This document shows, piece after piece, positions 51,736-60,863 of a DNA stretch of 64,000 bases (the first letter of the stretch is position 1; each line of letters opens with the position of its first letter). A program made the position numbers and the translations under genes. Below the pieces are notes generated by a model. The model was not told the DNA's origin. It did not search any database and saw only the letters and a program-made list of their open reading frames with translations. Origin of the DNA: DASRCB01 sp035653295 (GTDB lineage: Bacteria > Acidobacteriota > Terriglobia > Bryobacterales > Bryobacteraceae); contig DASRCB010000174.1 in NCBI GenBank assembly GCA_035653295.1, forward strand, positions 1-64,000, given 5' to 3'.

Positions 51736-53829
51736 TTACGGCAGCGAAAACGCCACGTAGCTTCCCCCGCTGGGCGCGCCCGACTTCCCACCACCGGCCG
51801 CGATCAGCACATACTCGCGCCCGTTCACCTCATAGACCGCCGGAGTCGCATTGCCCGCCGCGGGCAGCGTCGTCTCCCACAACAACTCGCCGGTACGCTT
51901 GTCGAAAGCGTGAAACCTGCTGTCGAAATTCGTGGCGCCGATGAACAGGACGCCGCCGGCCGTAACCACTCCGCCGCCGTAGTTTTCGGATCCGGTGTTG
52001 CGCAGGCCCTGCGCCGCCAGCTTCGGATATTCACCGAATGGCTTCTTCCACACGTACTGAAACGTGTTCAGGTTAATGGCGTTCAGCGTGCCCCATGGCG
52101 GCTTCACCGCGGGATAGCCGTCGGGATCGAGGAACCGATTGTAGCCGTCCATGCCGTACTTCAGCGGCGCCGGTCCGCCCTTCTTTTGCCACTCGGCGCC
52201 GCCAAGATGAACGTCCTTGCCGGTGCTGATGAACTGCACGATTGCATCGACCGCGGCATCGCCAAGCTGTGAGAACCCAGGCATCCGCCCGCCGCCCTTG
52301 CGCACCATCGCGGCGATCTGCGCCTTCGTACGCCGGCTGGCGATGCCCACCAGCGAAGGAAACTCCGGCGGCGTACCCTTCAAATCCGGCCGATGGCAGC
52401 CCGAGCAGTTCTGGTGATAAAGACCGCGGCCGGTCATCTCCGCGCCCGCCAGAGCGCGCGGAACCAGCCGCAGAATCCAGGCCATCTCGTTGGAGTTCAC
52501 ATACAGGATCCCGGTCTCCGGGTCCCACGCCGCGCCGCCCCACTCCGCGCCGCCATCGAAGCCCGGAAAAATGACCGTGCCCTGACGGCTCGGCGGCGTG
52601 AACTGCGGGCCGCTGCGCACGCCGCGAAAGCGGTCCAGCACGGCCTGATGGACTTCCGGCGTGCGGGTCGTCAGCAGATTCTCCGTGAGGAGCTGGCGCG
52701 CAAACGGCGCCGGAGCCTCGGGCAGCGGCTGCGTCGGCGATAGCTTCTCGCCATCGACATCGCTGGGCTGGACCGCGACTTCCCGCCAGGGCTGAAGGGG
52801 CCTGCCGGTATCCCGATCGAAGAGCCACACGAAACCATTCTTGGTGGGTTGCGCCACGGCATCCACCATCCGGCCCTCGTGTTGAATGCGCACCAGCGTG
52901 GGAGCGGTCGGCAGATCGCGGTCCCACACGTCGTGATGGACCACCTGGAAATGCCAAAGCCGCCGGCCCGTGGCGGCGTCGAGCGCAAGCTCGCAGTTGG
53001 CGAAGAGATTGTTCCCAAGGCGATTCGAGCCGTAGAAATCGAACGCGGCCGACCCTGTGGGCGCATACACGACCCCGCGCTTCTCATCCAGCGTTAACCC
53101 GGCCCACGAGTTCGCCGAGCCCACCACTTCGCGCGCGTTCTTCGGCCACGTGTCGGCGCCGAACTCGCCGGGCAGTGGAATGGTGTGAAATGTCCAGCGG
53201 ATTTTGCCGGTGTGCACATCGAATGCGCGAATGTCGCCGGGCGCAGCGGGCAGATCCTCGGAGAGCAGGGTCCCCTGGATCAACAGATCCTTATAAATCA
53301 CTCCGGGACTTGTGGCCGAGATGGTCAGACCCTTGGCGTGCTCGCCCAGGCCGTCATGCAGATCGATACGGCCGCCGTCGCCGAAGCCGCCGGCCGGTTT
53401 TCCCGTGCGCGCGTCGAGCGCGTAAAGGAACTCGTCGATACCGACGAACAGTCGCGCGTCGCGCCCGTCAGACCAGTAGGTGAGGCCGCGATTGCGAAGC
53501 TTCGCCGTGCCCTGTTTTCCATGGTGCGCATCGAATACCCAGATCTGCCGGCCAGTTGATGCATCGAGCGCGATTACGCGCAGGCGCGGGGTGGTCGCGT
53601 AGACCACGCCGTGGATGACCAGCGGATTGCACTGCATCTCCGACCCGTCGAACTCATCGTGCGAATCGAACTGCCAGGCGCGGCGGAGCCGGCGCACGTT
53701 GTCCCGATCGATCTGAGTAAGTGGCGAGTAGTGCATGCCTCCTCGCCCACCCACCACCGGCCAGTCGTGGGCATCATCGCCGGCGGCAGCGGTGAGAGCA
53801 CACACGACAAGAATCAAAAGAATACGCAT
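51736..53829 (-). CDS. PQQ-dependent dehydrogenase with an embedded cytochrome c domain
   Basis: 697 residues, exported (MRILLILVVCALTAAA). Beta-propeller with tryptophan-docking-like motifs (DWPVVGGRGGMHYSPL, ALDAATGRRLWHFQVVHHDVWDRDLP). A single c-type heme domain (about 465-545; C-S-G-C-H at ~474, Met in GGGRMPGF) is inserted between propeller blades; the propeller resumes at ~555 (GTLNAINLNTFQYVWKKPFGEYP). This is the quinoprotein glucose/alcohol dehydrogenase family with its own heme. The PQQ genes are not here. It is convergent with ilvE. Confidence 0.9.
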   Translation of the reverse strand: MRILLILVVCALTAAAGDDAHDWPVVGGRGGMHYSPLTQIDRDNVRRLRRAWQFDSHDEFDGSEMQCNPLVIHGVVYATTPRLRVIALDASTGRQIWVFDAHHGKQGTAKLRNRGLTYWSDGRDARLFVGIDEFLYALDARTGKPAGGFGDGGRIDLHDGLGEHAKGLTISATSPGVIYKDLLIQGTLLSEDLPAAPGDIRAFDVHTGKIRWTFHTIPLPGEFGADTWPKNAREVVGSANSWAGLTLDEKRGVVYAPTGSAAFDFYGSNRLGNNLFANCELALDAATGRRLWHFQVVHHDVWDRDLPTAPTLVRIQHEGRMVDAVAQPTKNGFVWLFDRDTGRPLQPWREVAVQPSDVDGEKLSPTQPLPEAPAPFARQLLTENLLTTRTPEVHQAVLDRFRGVRSGPQFTPPSRQGTVIFPGFDGGAEWGGAAWDPETGILYVNSNEMAWILRLVPRALAGAEMTGRGLYHQNCSGCHRPDLKGTPPEFPSLVGIASRRTKAQIAAMVRKGGGRMPGFSQLGDAAVDAIVQFISTGKDVHLGGAEWQKKGGPAPLKYGMDGYNRFLDPDGYPAVKPPWGTLNAINLNTFQYVWKKPFGEYPKLAAQGLRNTGSENYGGGVVTAGGVLFIGATNFDSRFHAFDKRTGELLWETTLPAAGNATPAVYEVNGREYVLIAAGGGKSGAPSGGSYVAFSLP

Positions 53830-53865
53830 GAGCAGCGCTTCGAATTGTATCGCTACGCTGGATGT

Positions 53866-54321
53866 ATGCCGCTGCGCTTCGTACTCATCGCCATATCACT
53901 GGTTGCCATCGCATTTCCCCAGACCGCCTCGCTCCCTCCTCTGAAACGCCAGCCCACGCCCGAAGCTGTGGTCAAGGAGCACCTTGCGGCGATCAACGCC
54001 TGCGACTGGACTCGTCTCATGGCCCAGTTCCCACCAGACGTCGAGATCTTCTCCCCCGACGGCGAACTGGCCCAGGGCCGCGATGCGGTTGCGAAAATGT
54101 TCGCCGGCGTGGTGAAGCCCTTCGCGCAGGGCGGCCTCTGCGGCCTGACCTTCACCGTCGTGCACACGCAGACAGTTGGACAGACGCTGAACGTGAAGTG
54201 GCGCGCCGACGCCCCATTCCTCGCCAAACCTTACGAAGGAGCCGACGCGTACGAAACCCGCAACGGCCTGATGCAGGCCCAGGTCACGACGTTCCGCCGC
54301 AGCGATCTCGACGCAAAGTAA
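53866..54321 (+). CDS. Exported SnoaL/NTF2-like protein
   Basis: 151 residues with a signal peptide (RFVLIAISLVAIAFPQTAS). The core PTPEAVVKEHLAAINACDWTRLMAQFPPDVEIFSPDGELAQGRDAVAKMF is the alpha/beta cone of the NTF2/SnoaL fold; such proteins act as small enzymes or ligand binders. ATG 53866 is preferred over an out-of-frame ATG 3 nt upstream. It is divergent from the PQQ dehydrogenase. Confidence 0.78.
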   Translation: MPLRFVLIAISLVAIAFPQTASLPPLKRQPTPEAVVKEHLAAINACDWTRLMAQFPPDVEIFSPDGELAQGRDAVAKMFAGVVKPFAQGGLCGLTFTVVHTQTVGQTLNVKWRADAPFLAKPYEGADAYETRNGLMQAQVTTFRRSDLDAK

Positions 54322-54335
54322 GCGACGGTTCCTGG

Positions 54336-54369
54336 GGTGCAGGCTCTCAGCCCTCGCCGGGGTCCCGGC
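54336..54369. repeat. Degenerate GC palindromic element
   Basis: A region like the 50158 element (GGGGTGCAGGCT-CTCAGCCCT), followed by the perfect hairpin GCCGGG-GT-CCCGGC (54356-54369). Confidence 0.4.
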
Positions 54370-54392
54370 GCGCCTGGTCTGCTCGATGATGC

Positions 54393-54421
54393 GCCGAGAC
54401 CCCGTGCTCGCTGGTCTCGGC
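54393..54421. terminator. Strong hairpin between convergent genes
   Basis: GCCGAGACC (54393-54401) and GGTCTCGGC (54413-54421), a perfect 9-bp stem with an 11-nt loop, between convergent genes ending at 54321 and 54444. Probably a bidirectional terminator. Confidence 0.5.
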
Positions 54422-54443
54422 ATTCGCGATCGCACAGGTCCGC

Positions 54444-55361
54444 TTAGGTATCGATAGCGTCGAAGATGCCGCTGAGGGCATCGATGCCCTTGTGCTGGTC
54501 GCCCCCGGTCTGGCCGGCGGCAAGGTCGCGGCGCATCTTCTCCAGCGTCATGCTCTGGATGATCACCCGGCCGGGGCCGCGCAGGGTCGCAACGAACAGT
54601 CCTTCACCGCCGAACAGCGCCGTCTTGATACTGCCCACGAGCTCGATGTCGTAATCGATGGTCGTGTCGAAGGCCACGATGCAGCCGGTATCCACCTGGA
54701 GCACCTCGCCAGGGCCGAGCGTGAACTCGACGAAATCGCCACCGGCATGAATGAAAACCGTACCGGGACCGGTGAGCCGCTCCAGGATGAACCCCTCCCC
54801 GCCGAAAAAACCCGCCCCCAGCCGCTTCACCAGCGCGATATCCAGGTTGACGGAGCTCTCCGCGAACAAAAAACTGTCGCGCTGCACAAGCACGCTCTGG
54901 CCCGGCCCGAGTTCGAAGACCTGAATCTTGCCGGGATAGCTGCCGGCAAACCCGACCTCGCCATCGCCGGACATGGCCTGGAAATAAGTGAGAAACAGCG
55001 ACTCGCCCATGAGGCGTCGCTTCACGGCGCCCCAGATCTTTTCGCCAAGGCTCTCACCGCTCATTCGCGTTTGCCACGCGACGTTGGCGGTTTTGTAAAT
55101 CATTTTGCCCGCCTCGGCATACAGTTCCTGTCCGGGCTTGAGGCGCACGCGCGCGATCTGCAGATTCCCGCCCTGCACCGCGTATTCGAGCTTCACCGGA
55201 GCCGGCGGCGGAGGCGGCGGCATTGGAGCCGGAGCCGCCACGGGCGCGGCTGCCGGCGCGGGAACAGGGGCGCCCGCCGCGGCGGCAACGGGCGTGCCGC
55301 AATTCGTGCAAAACCGCGCGCCGTCGGCCAGCGCGCCACCGCAGTTGGTACAGAAGGCCAT
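54444..55361 (-). CDS. TIGR00266/AIM24-family protein with N-terminal zinc ribbon
   Basis: 305 residues. The N-terminal FCTNCGGALADGARFCTNCG is a zinc ribbon with two CxxC pairs, followed by a long Ala/Pro linker. The rest is the AIM24 double beta-helix: VQGGNLQIARVRLKPGQELYAEAGKM, GEVGFAGSYPGKIQVFELGPGQSVLVQRDSFLFAE and GEGFILERLTGPGTVFIHAGGDFVEF. No enzymatic activity is known. It is monocistronic. Confidence 0.88.
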   Translation of the reverse strand: MAFCTNCGGALADGARFCTNCGTPVAAAAGAPVPAPAAAPVAAPAPMPPPPPPAPVKLEYAVQGGNLQIARVRLKPGQELYAEAGKMIYKTANVAWQTRMSGESLGEKIWGAVKRRLMGESLFLTYFQAMSGDGEVGFAGSYPGKIQVFELGPGQSVLVQRDSFLFAESSVNLDIALVKRLGAGFFGGEGFILERLTGPGTVFIHAGGDFVEFTLGPGEVLQVDTGCIVAFDTTIDYDIELVGSIKTALFGGEGLFVATLRGPGRVIIQSMTLEKMRRDLAAGQTGGDQHKGIDALSGIFDAIDT

Positions 55362-55422
55362 CGGAATCTCCGATACATGGTAACGCGGGCGGCGCGCTGT
55401 AACGTTACACTGAAGTCAGGAG

Positions 55423-56349
55423 ATGGGCCACGGCCACGTTCACGCGCCGGCCACCGGCAGCGTTCTCAGGATTTCGATTTTCGTCACTCTGCTGCTGGTC
55501 GGCACAGAGGTGTTTTTCGGCTTCCGCGCCAATAGTCTGGCGCTGATCTCCGACGCCGGACATAATTTCACCGATGCTGTCGCGCTGCTTCTGGCGGCGA
55601 TCGGTTTTTACCTGCAATCCAAGCCGGCGGACGCGATCAAGACGTACGGATATCACCGCGCGGGTGTGCTGGCTGCGTTCGTAAATTCCATCACGCTGCT
55701 GCTGATCTCGGCGTACATTTTCTACGAAGCGTGGCAGAGGCTGACCGAGCCCCGGCCGGTCGGCGAAAGCACGCTGATGGGCGTGGCCGCGCTGTCGCTG
55801 GTGGTGAACTCAGCCATCATGTGGGGTTTGCACCGCGACCGCGCCAGCGACCTGAATATCCGCGCCGCCTGGGTGCACATGCTGGGCGACGCGCTCAGTT
55901 CCGTCGCGCTGATCGGCGGCGGCGCGCTGATCTATTTCACAGGCTGGACGCGCATCGATCCGCTGCTGTCGATTTTCATCGGCGCGCTGATCCTGTGGAG
56001 CGCCTGGGACATCACCCGCGAGTCGCTGAATATCCTGCTGGAGGGCCTGCCTCGCGGGATGCGGCTGGACGACGTGATCGCGGCCATGCGGCGGGTGGAC
56101 GGCGTGATCGACGTACACGATCTCCATATCTGGAGCCTGGGTTCGAGCACGCATGCTCTCAGCTGCCACGTGATGATTGAGGACGTGCCGCCCTCGGAGA
56201 GCCGGACGATTCTGGCGCGCCTGAACGAGGTCCTGTGCGGATTCCACATTCATCACACGACGGTTCAGTTCGAGCACCAGGCCTGCGCGTTATCCGAGAG
56301 CGGCTGCGCGATGCAGGCGGGCGCGCACGCGCATCATCACCAGCATTAG
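55423..56349 (+). CDS. Cation diffusion facilitator (CzcD/ZitB-like)
   Basis: 308 residues, six TM helices with the zinc site SDAGHNFTD in TM2 and HMLGDALSS in TM5. His-rich N- and C-termini (MGHGHVHAP; AHAHHHQH) and a C-terminal CTD with HDLHIWSLGSSTHALSCHV. It is a divalent-metal/proton antiporter exporting Zn, Cd or Co. It is divergent from the AIM24 gene. Confidence 0.93.
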   Translation: MGHGHVHAPATGSVLRISIFVTLLLVGTEVFFGFRANSLALISDAGHNFTDAVALLLAAIGFYLQSKPADAIKTYGYHRAGVLAAFVNSITLLLISAYIFYEAWQRLTEPRPVGESTLMGVAALSLVVNSAIMWGLHRDRASDLNIRAAWVHMLGDALSSVALIGGGALIYFTGWTRIDPLLSIFIGALILWSAWDITRESLNILLEGLPRGMRLDDVIAAMRRVDGVIDVHDLHIWSLGSSTHALSCHVMIEDVPPSESRTILARLNEVLCGFHIHHTTVQFEHQACALSESGCAMQAGAHAHHHQH

Positions 56350-56436
56350 TCCGCTCCTCCGCGGTCCGGGCTCCGCCACCGCACGGCGCCCGGCCGGCGA
56401 GCGAAACATAACCCGCCCGCGCCAGCTGCGCCGTTC

Positions 56437-56501
56437 TGATACGATCAGATTTCCGGCAGCAATTTCCCGCCTGGACGCCGGGAGATCTAAACCGCCAGGC
56501 G
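56437..56501 (+). promoter_or_regulatory. Putative pgk promoter and leader inverted repeat
   Basis: TGATACGAT (56437-56445) is the same extended -10-like 9-mer seen before trpC. Downstream, CGCCTGG (56468-56474) pairs with CCAGGCG (56495-56501) in the ~115-nt leader. The 210-nt gap holds nothing else evident. Confidence 0.35.
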
Positions 56502-56559
56502 TCGACATAATCATCCACACGGTGCGCTGCCAGTTCGCGCACCAAGTCCACAAAATCAT

Positions 56560-57729
56560 ATGAACAAACTCTCCATTCGCGATCTGGATCTCAAGGGAAA
56601 AGTCGTCTTCATACGCGTCGACTTCAATGTTCCTCTGGCGCCCGGCGGCCAGGAAATCACCAGTGACAAGCGCATAAAGGCTTCGCTGCCGACCATCAGG
56701 TACGCTCTCGAGCAGGGGGCTGGCGTGATTCTGGCCAGCCACCTCGGCCGCCCCAAAGGGAAGCCCAATCCTGAAATGAGCCTCAAACCTGTAGCCAAAC
56801 GGCTGGAAGAGCTGCTGGGCCGTCCGGTGAAGATGGCGCCCGATTGCATCGGGGGCGATGTGGCCAAGATGCGGCCTGCGCCCGGCGAAGTGCTCCTGCT
56901 CGAAAACCTGCGCTTCCATCCCGAGGAAGAAAAGAACGACTCCGGCTTCTCGAAGCAGCTCGCCTCGCTTGCCGACGTATACGTGAATGACGCCTTCGGT
57001 TCCGCGCACCGCGCGCACGCCTCTACCGTCGGCATGATCCAGTTCATGAGCCAGGGCGCGGCCGGTCTGCTCATGGATAAGGAACTCGAGTACCTCGGCA
57101 AAGCGACCACCAATCCCGAGCGTCCGTGCATCGCTATCCTCGGCGGCGCCAAGGTGTCCGATAAGATCGAGGTCATTCAGAACCTGCTGAAGTTCGCGGA
57201 CAAGCTGCTCATCGGCGGGGCAATGGCCTACACCTTTATGAAGGCGCAGGGAAAGCCGACGGGCAGGTCGCTGGTCGAGGACGACAAGGTGGATCTGGCG
57301 AAAACGCTGCTTCAGGAATCGGCTGCGAAGCTGATGCTGCCCGTCGATCACGTGGTCGTCTCAGAGCTGAAGGAAGGAGCGCCGTTCGACGTGGTGGAAA
57401 CGATTCCCGACGACAAGATGGGCGTGGACATCGGGCCCAGGACCATCGAGGCCTATTCCGCCGAGATCGGACGCGCGAAGACCATAATCTGGAACGGGCC
57501 GATGGGCGTGTTCGAAAAGCCGCCCTTCGACAAGGGCACGGTCGCGCTGGCGAAGGCGGTGGCCGATTCCGGCGCTGTTTCGGTGGTTGGGGGAGGCGAT
57601 TCGGAGAAGGCCATCAAATCGGCCGGCGTAGCGGACAAGATCAGCCACATCTCCACCGGCGGCGGCGCGTCGCTTGAATTCCTGTCGGGCATCGAACTGC
57701 CCGGCGTCGCCGCGCTCACCGGCAAGTAA
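56560..57729 (+). CDS. pgk: Phosphoglycerate kinase
   Basis: Glycolytic ATP-forming kinase of 389 residues. Signatures: VVFIRVDFNVPL, ILASHLGRPKG, LLENLRFHPEEEKND, AFGSAHRAHAS and the ATP-binding VVGGGDSEKA with STGGGASLEFL. There is no Shine-Dalgarno sequence before the ATG. It is followed by the asparaginase-like gene after 7 nt; gapA is not in the window. Confidence 0.97.
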   Translation: MNKLSIRDLDLKGKVVFIRVDFNVPLAPGGQEITSDKRIKASLPTIRYALEQGAGVILASHLGRPKGKPNPEMSLKPVAKRLEELLGRPVKMAPDCIGGDVAKMRPAPGEVLLLENLRFHPEEEKNDSGFSKQLASLADVYVNDAFGSAHRAHASTVGMIQFMSQGAAGLLMDKELEYLGKATTNPERPCIAILGGAKVSDKIEVIQNLLKFADKLLIGGAMAYTFMKAQGKPTGRSLVEDDKVDLAKTLLQESAAKLMLPVDHVVVSELKEGAPFDVVETIPDDKMGVDIGPRTIEAYSAEIGRAKTIIWNGPMGVFEKPPFDKGTVALAKAVADSGAVSVVGGGDSEKAIKSAGVADKISHISTGGGASLEFLSGIELPGVAALTGK

Positions 57730-57736
57730 GTTCGGC

Positions 57737-58246
57737 ATGGCGGGCCGGAAACTCTATCTCATCTCCACCGGTGGGACGATCGAGAAGGTTTACTCCGAGC
57801 AGCGGGGTTCGGTCGAGAACGTTGACGCGAAGCTCGACCGTTACCTCGCCCGCCTGCGTCTCCCCGATCTCGATATCGAGCTCACACATCTCATGAATAA
57901 GGACTCGCTGGAGATGACCGATGACGATCGCCTGCGAGTTCTCGAGGTTGTGCGCGAGAAGCTGCACCATGCCGCGCCCGTCGTCATCACGCACGGGACC
58001 GACACGATGGTGGAAACGGGCCTGGTGCTTCAGCGCAACCTGCCGGAACTGTCCGTCCCAGTCGTCATGACCGGGGCAATGACGCCGCTAGGCTTCGAAG
58101 GCAGCGACGGTCTTCAGAACCTCACCGAGAGCCTGCTGGCGGCGCGCATCCTGAAGCCCGGCGTGTACGTAGTGATGCATAACCAGGTCTTTCCCGTGGA
58201 CCGCGTCCGCAAGGATCGGGACCTGGCCCGCTTCGTCTGGAAATAG
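57737..58246 (+). CDS. Single-domain asparaginase-like protein
   Basis: 169 residues, half of the ~330-residue asparaginase. The N-terminal domain is complete: LISTGGTIEK (nucleophile Thr), THGTDTMVETG (second Thr/Asp/Lys region) and VMTGAMTPLGFEGSD. The C-terminal domain is absent, and the gene ends with a normal stop, not a frameshift. Such short forms exist in other bacteria. It is 7 nt downstream of pgk and probably co-transcribed. Confidence 0.87.
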   Translation: MAGRKLYLISTGGTIEKVYSEQRGSVENVDAKLDRYLARLRLPDLDIELTHLMNKDSLEMTDDDRLRVLEVVREKLHHAAPVVITHGTDTMVETGLVLQRNLPELSVPVVMTGAMTPLGFEGSDGLQNLTESLLAARILKPGVYVVMHNQVFPVDRVRKDRDLARFVWK

Positions 58247-58256
58247 GCCGCGCCAG

Positions 58257-60716
58257 TCAATCCGACCGCAGCGCGCGCATGGGATCGATCGACGCCGCAC
58301 GGCGCGCCGGAAGGAACGCCGCCAACAGCGTCATGATCGCGATTCCGCCGAGCGCAACCACCAGCGCCAACGGATCGCTCGGACTCAAGCCGTAAAGCAT
58401 CGATCGAAGACTCCGGGCGACCGCCAGCGACGCGGCCACGCCGACAGCGAGCCCGCAGGCCGCAACCGCCAGGCTCTCCAGCAGAACCATTCGCAGAACT
58501 GCCGAACGTTGTGCGCCCAGGGCCATGCGCACACCGAATTCCATCCGTCGTCGACCGATGGTGTAGGATACGCTCCCGTACAGCCCGATCGCCACCAGAA
58601 ACGCCGCGAGCGCGCCAAAAAAAATGGAGAGCGTGGCCATCAACCTGTCCTGGGAGACGCTTTCGGCAAACTGCTCCTCCTGAGTCATCGGCTTCTCCGG
58701 TGAGATGTCCGGATCGCTGGCATGAACGGCTTTTGTGGCTTCCATCACCAGCATTTTCGGGTTGCCATTCGTGTGCAGCTCGTATTGCATCCCGAGCACT
58801 CCCCGGGTCTGCGTGAACGGGAAATACGCCATCGGATGATCGCGCTCCTTCACGCCTGAGTAGCGGCTGTCGCCACAAACCCCGACGATGGTGTATTGCA
58901 CTTTCCCATTTTCGAAAAATGCAATGTGATGGCCCAGCGGATTCAGCGCCGGCAGGTAACGGTCGGCGAAGGTCTTGTTGATGATTGCCACCCGGGGCGA
59001 GGTCGCCGTGTCGTAGCTTTCGATATCGCGCCCCAGTTGCAGCGGGATGCCGAGCGTGCGCAGAAAATCGGGCCCAACAATATTCGTGCGCATGGGCGCC
59101 ACTGCACGGCGAGGCAGGGGATTTCGCCCGTCCACCAGCACGCCATCGTTGTTGCTGCCTCCGCTGCCGAGCCTGACTTCCATCACCGTCGCCGAGTCCA
59201 CGCCTGGCAGCGCGCGCATGCGTTCCAGCAGGGCGTTATGGAATCTGACCGCGCCGTCGTCAGTGTGCACGTCCTTTTGCGGCGTGATCCCGAATACAAG
59301 CAGACCCGAAGTGCGCATCCCGAGCGCACGTCCTTCCACGTTGCGCAGACTGCGATACAGAAGAGTCGCGGCGCACAGCAGCACCATGCACAACGAGATC
59401 TGGAATGAGATCGCCGCTCTCTGCCCGAAGAAGCGGCGTCGTGCCCCGGACGCTGCGGTTCCCGACGAGGACCGAAGCGCCGGGCTGAGCGAGAGGCGGC
59501 TGATCATTCCCAGCGGCGCCAGCCCAAACGCCATTGCAACAGCGACAGAGATCAGGACCGTGAACAGCAGGACCCGCTGATCCGGCTGGGCGGTGATCTC
59601 CAGCCCCGACCAGGCCGTGATTGCATCCGTTGCAGCGGTAGCCAGCACCCATCCCAGAGCCGCGCCCGCTCCCACCAGCACTGCGGTCTCGTTCAGCAGT
59701 TGCCAGAACAGCGCACGCCGGCTCGCACCCAGCGCCTGGCGCAGACTGAATTCCACGACCCTGGCGGAGTTGCGCGCCATCAGCAGCATGACCACATTTC
59801 CGCACGCGATCAGCAGCACGAGACCGACCATGCCCATGAGGAATCGCAGCGGCTGCTCGTACTCCTCTCGCAGTCCCTCGATGCCGCGAACAGAGGTCAG
59901 CACGAGGAGCGGCCTTTGCTCATGCCGGTCCACAGGCGACGCGCTGGCGAGCGTCCTGCGAAACAGCGGCAGCACTTGGCGTTCCGCCGCCGGCGCTGAG
60001 ATTCCTGGGCGCAGTCGACCGACCATCATCAGCGCCAGCCACTCCGGCGAGCCATAGAGCGTGTGATCCGTTGGCGGCGTGCCCCACGCATTCAGCTCCG
60101 GCCGGGATTGAAGGGGGATCCAGAAGTCCATGCGTGCGTGCTGTGGGTCCACGCCGCCGAACCCGGGCGGCGCCACTCCCACAATGGACAGCGGAACCCC
60201 TTTCACGTAAAACACTTTGCCCAGTACGCCGGAGTCGCCGCCGAATCGCCGCTTCCACCAGTCGTGACTCAGGACTGCGATGGCCGCGTGCGTGCGCTCG
60301 TCTTCCTCCGTGAACCCGCGCCCAAGTACAGGCTGAACGCCAAGACCGGAGAAGAAGTTGCCGCTGACCATCTCCCCGAGATCCTGCTCCGGCTCCGCGC
60401 CGATCCGCACGGTGGTCTTGTCAAAAGCGAGCGGAGCAAACGCCATCACGCTCCGGAACACGTCCCGGCGGGCGCGCATGGCTTCGAACACCGGCATGGA
60501 CAGCGACATGTCGCCGAAACCTGTCTGCGATGTGCTCAGGGGCTGATTCCTGAGGTGAAAATAGACCAGCTCCCACGGATTCGGCGCCGCCACCGAGCGC
60601 AGCAGCACGGCATTCATCACGCTGAACACCGCCGTGTTGGCCCCAATTCCGAGAGCAATGGTCACAACCGCGACGGCGGTGAAGACCGGCGATTTCCTGA
60701 ATTGCCGCAGCTTCAT
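58257..60716 (-). CDS. ADOP-type ABC transporter permease, second copy
   Basis: 819 residues from ATG 60716 (MKLRQFRKSPVFTAVAVVTIALGIGANTAVFSVMNAVLLRS). The usual ADOP start is a little longer; 19 upstream in-frame codons are open. FtsX blocks: VLLIACGNVVMLLMARNSARVVEFSLRQALGASR and the C-terminal VSYTIGRRRMEFGVRMALGAQRSAVLRMVL. Related to 43860-46334 but clearly a different paralogue. No ATPase or PadR gene is adjacent. Confidence 0.9.
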   Translation of the reverse strand: MKLRQFRKSPVFTAVAVVTIALGIGANTAVFSVMNAVLLRSVAAPNPWELVYFHLRNQPLSTSQTGFGDMSLSMPVFEAMRARRDVFRSVMAFAPLAFDKTTVRIGAEPEQDLGEMVSGNFFSGLGVQPVLGRGFTEEDERTHAAIAVLSHDWWKRRFGGDSGVLGKVFYVKGVPLSIVGVAPPGFGGVDPQHARMDFWIPLQSRPELNAWGTPPTDHTLYGSPEWLALMMVGRLRPGISAPAAERQVLPLFRRTLASASPVDRHEQRPLLVLTSVRGIEGLREEYEQPLRFLMGMVGLVLLIACGNVVMLLMARNSARVVEFSLRQALGASRRALFWQLLNETAVLVGAGAALGWVLATAATDAITAWSGLEITAQPDQRVLLFTVLISVAVAMAFGLAPLGMISRLSLSPALRSSSGTAASGARRRFFGQRAAISFQISLCMVLLCAATLLYRSLRNVEGRALGMRTSGLLVFGITPQKDVHTDDGAVRFHNALLERMRALPGVDSATVMEVRLGSGGSNNDGVLVDGRNPLPRRAVAPMRTNIVGPDFLRTLGIPLQLGRDIESYDTATSPRVAIINKTFADRYLPALNPLGHHIAFFENGKVQYTIVGVCGDSRYSGVKERDHPMAYFPFTQTRGVLGMQYELHTNGNPKMLVMEATKAVHASDPDISPEKPMTQEEQFAESVSQDRLMATLSIFFGALAAFLVAIGLYGSVSYTIGRRRMEFGVRMALGAQRSAVLRMVLLESLAVAACGLAVGVAASLAVARSLRSMLYGLSPSDPLALVVALGGIAIMTLLAAFLPARRAASIDPMRALRSD

Positions 60717-60863
60717 AGGCTCGTGCGCTGGAGGCAATCCGAATGCCAGCAAAACCCCTCGATTCCTCCGCACGCACCCGTGTGCGATGTGCGATTTCGA
60801 TACGGATCACGGCGAATCCGAACAGAACGGAGACCTCCTGGACCCCCGCTGCATCTCTAACTC

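Noticed and set aside
56290..57351. Minus-strand frame over pgk (353 codons)
   Set aside because: Antisense to phosphoglycerate kinase, which is unmistakable.
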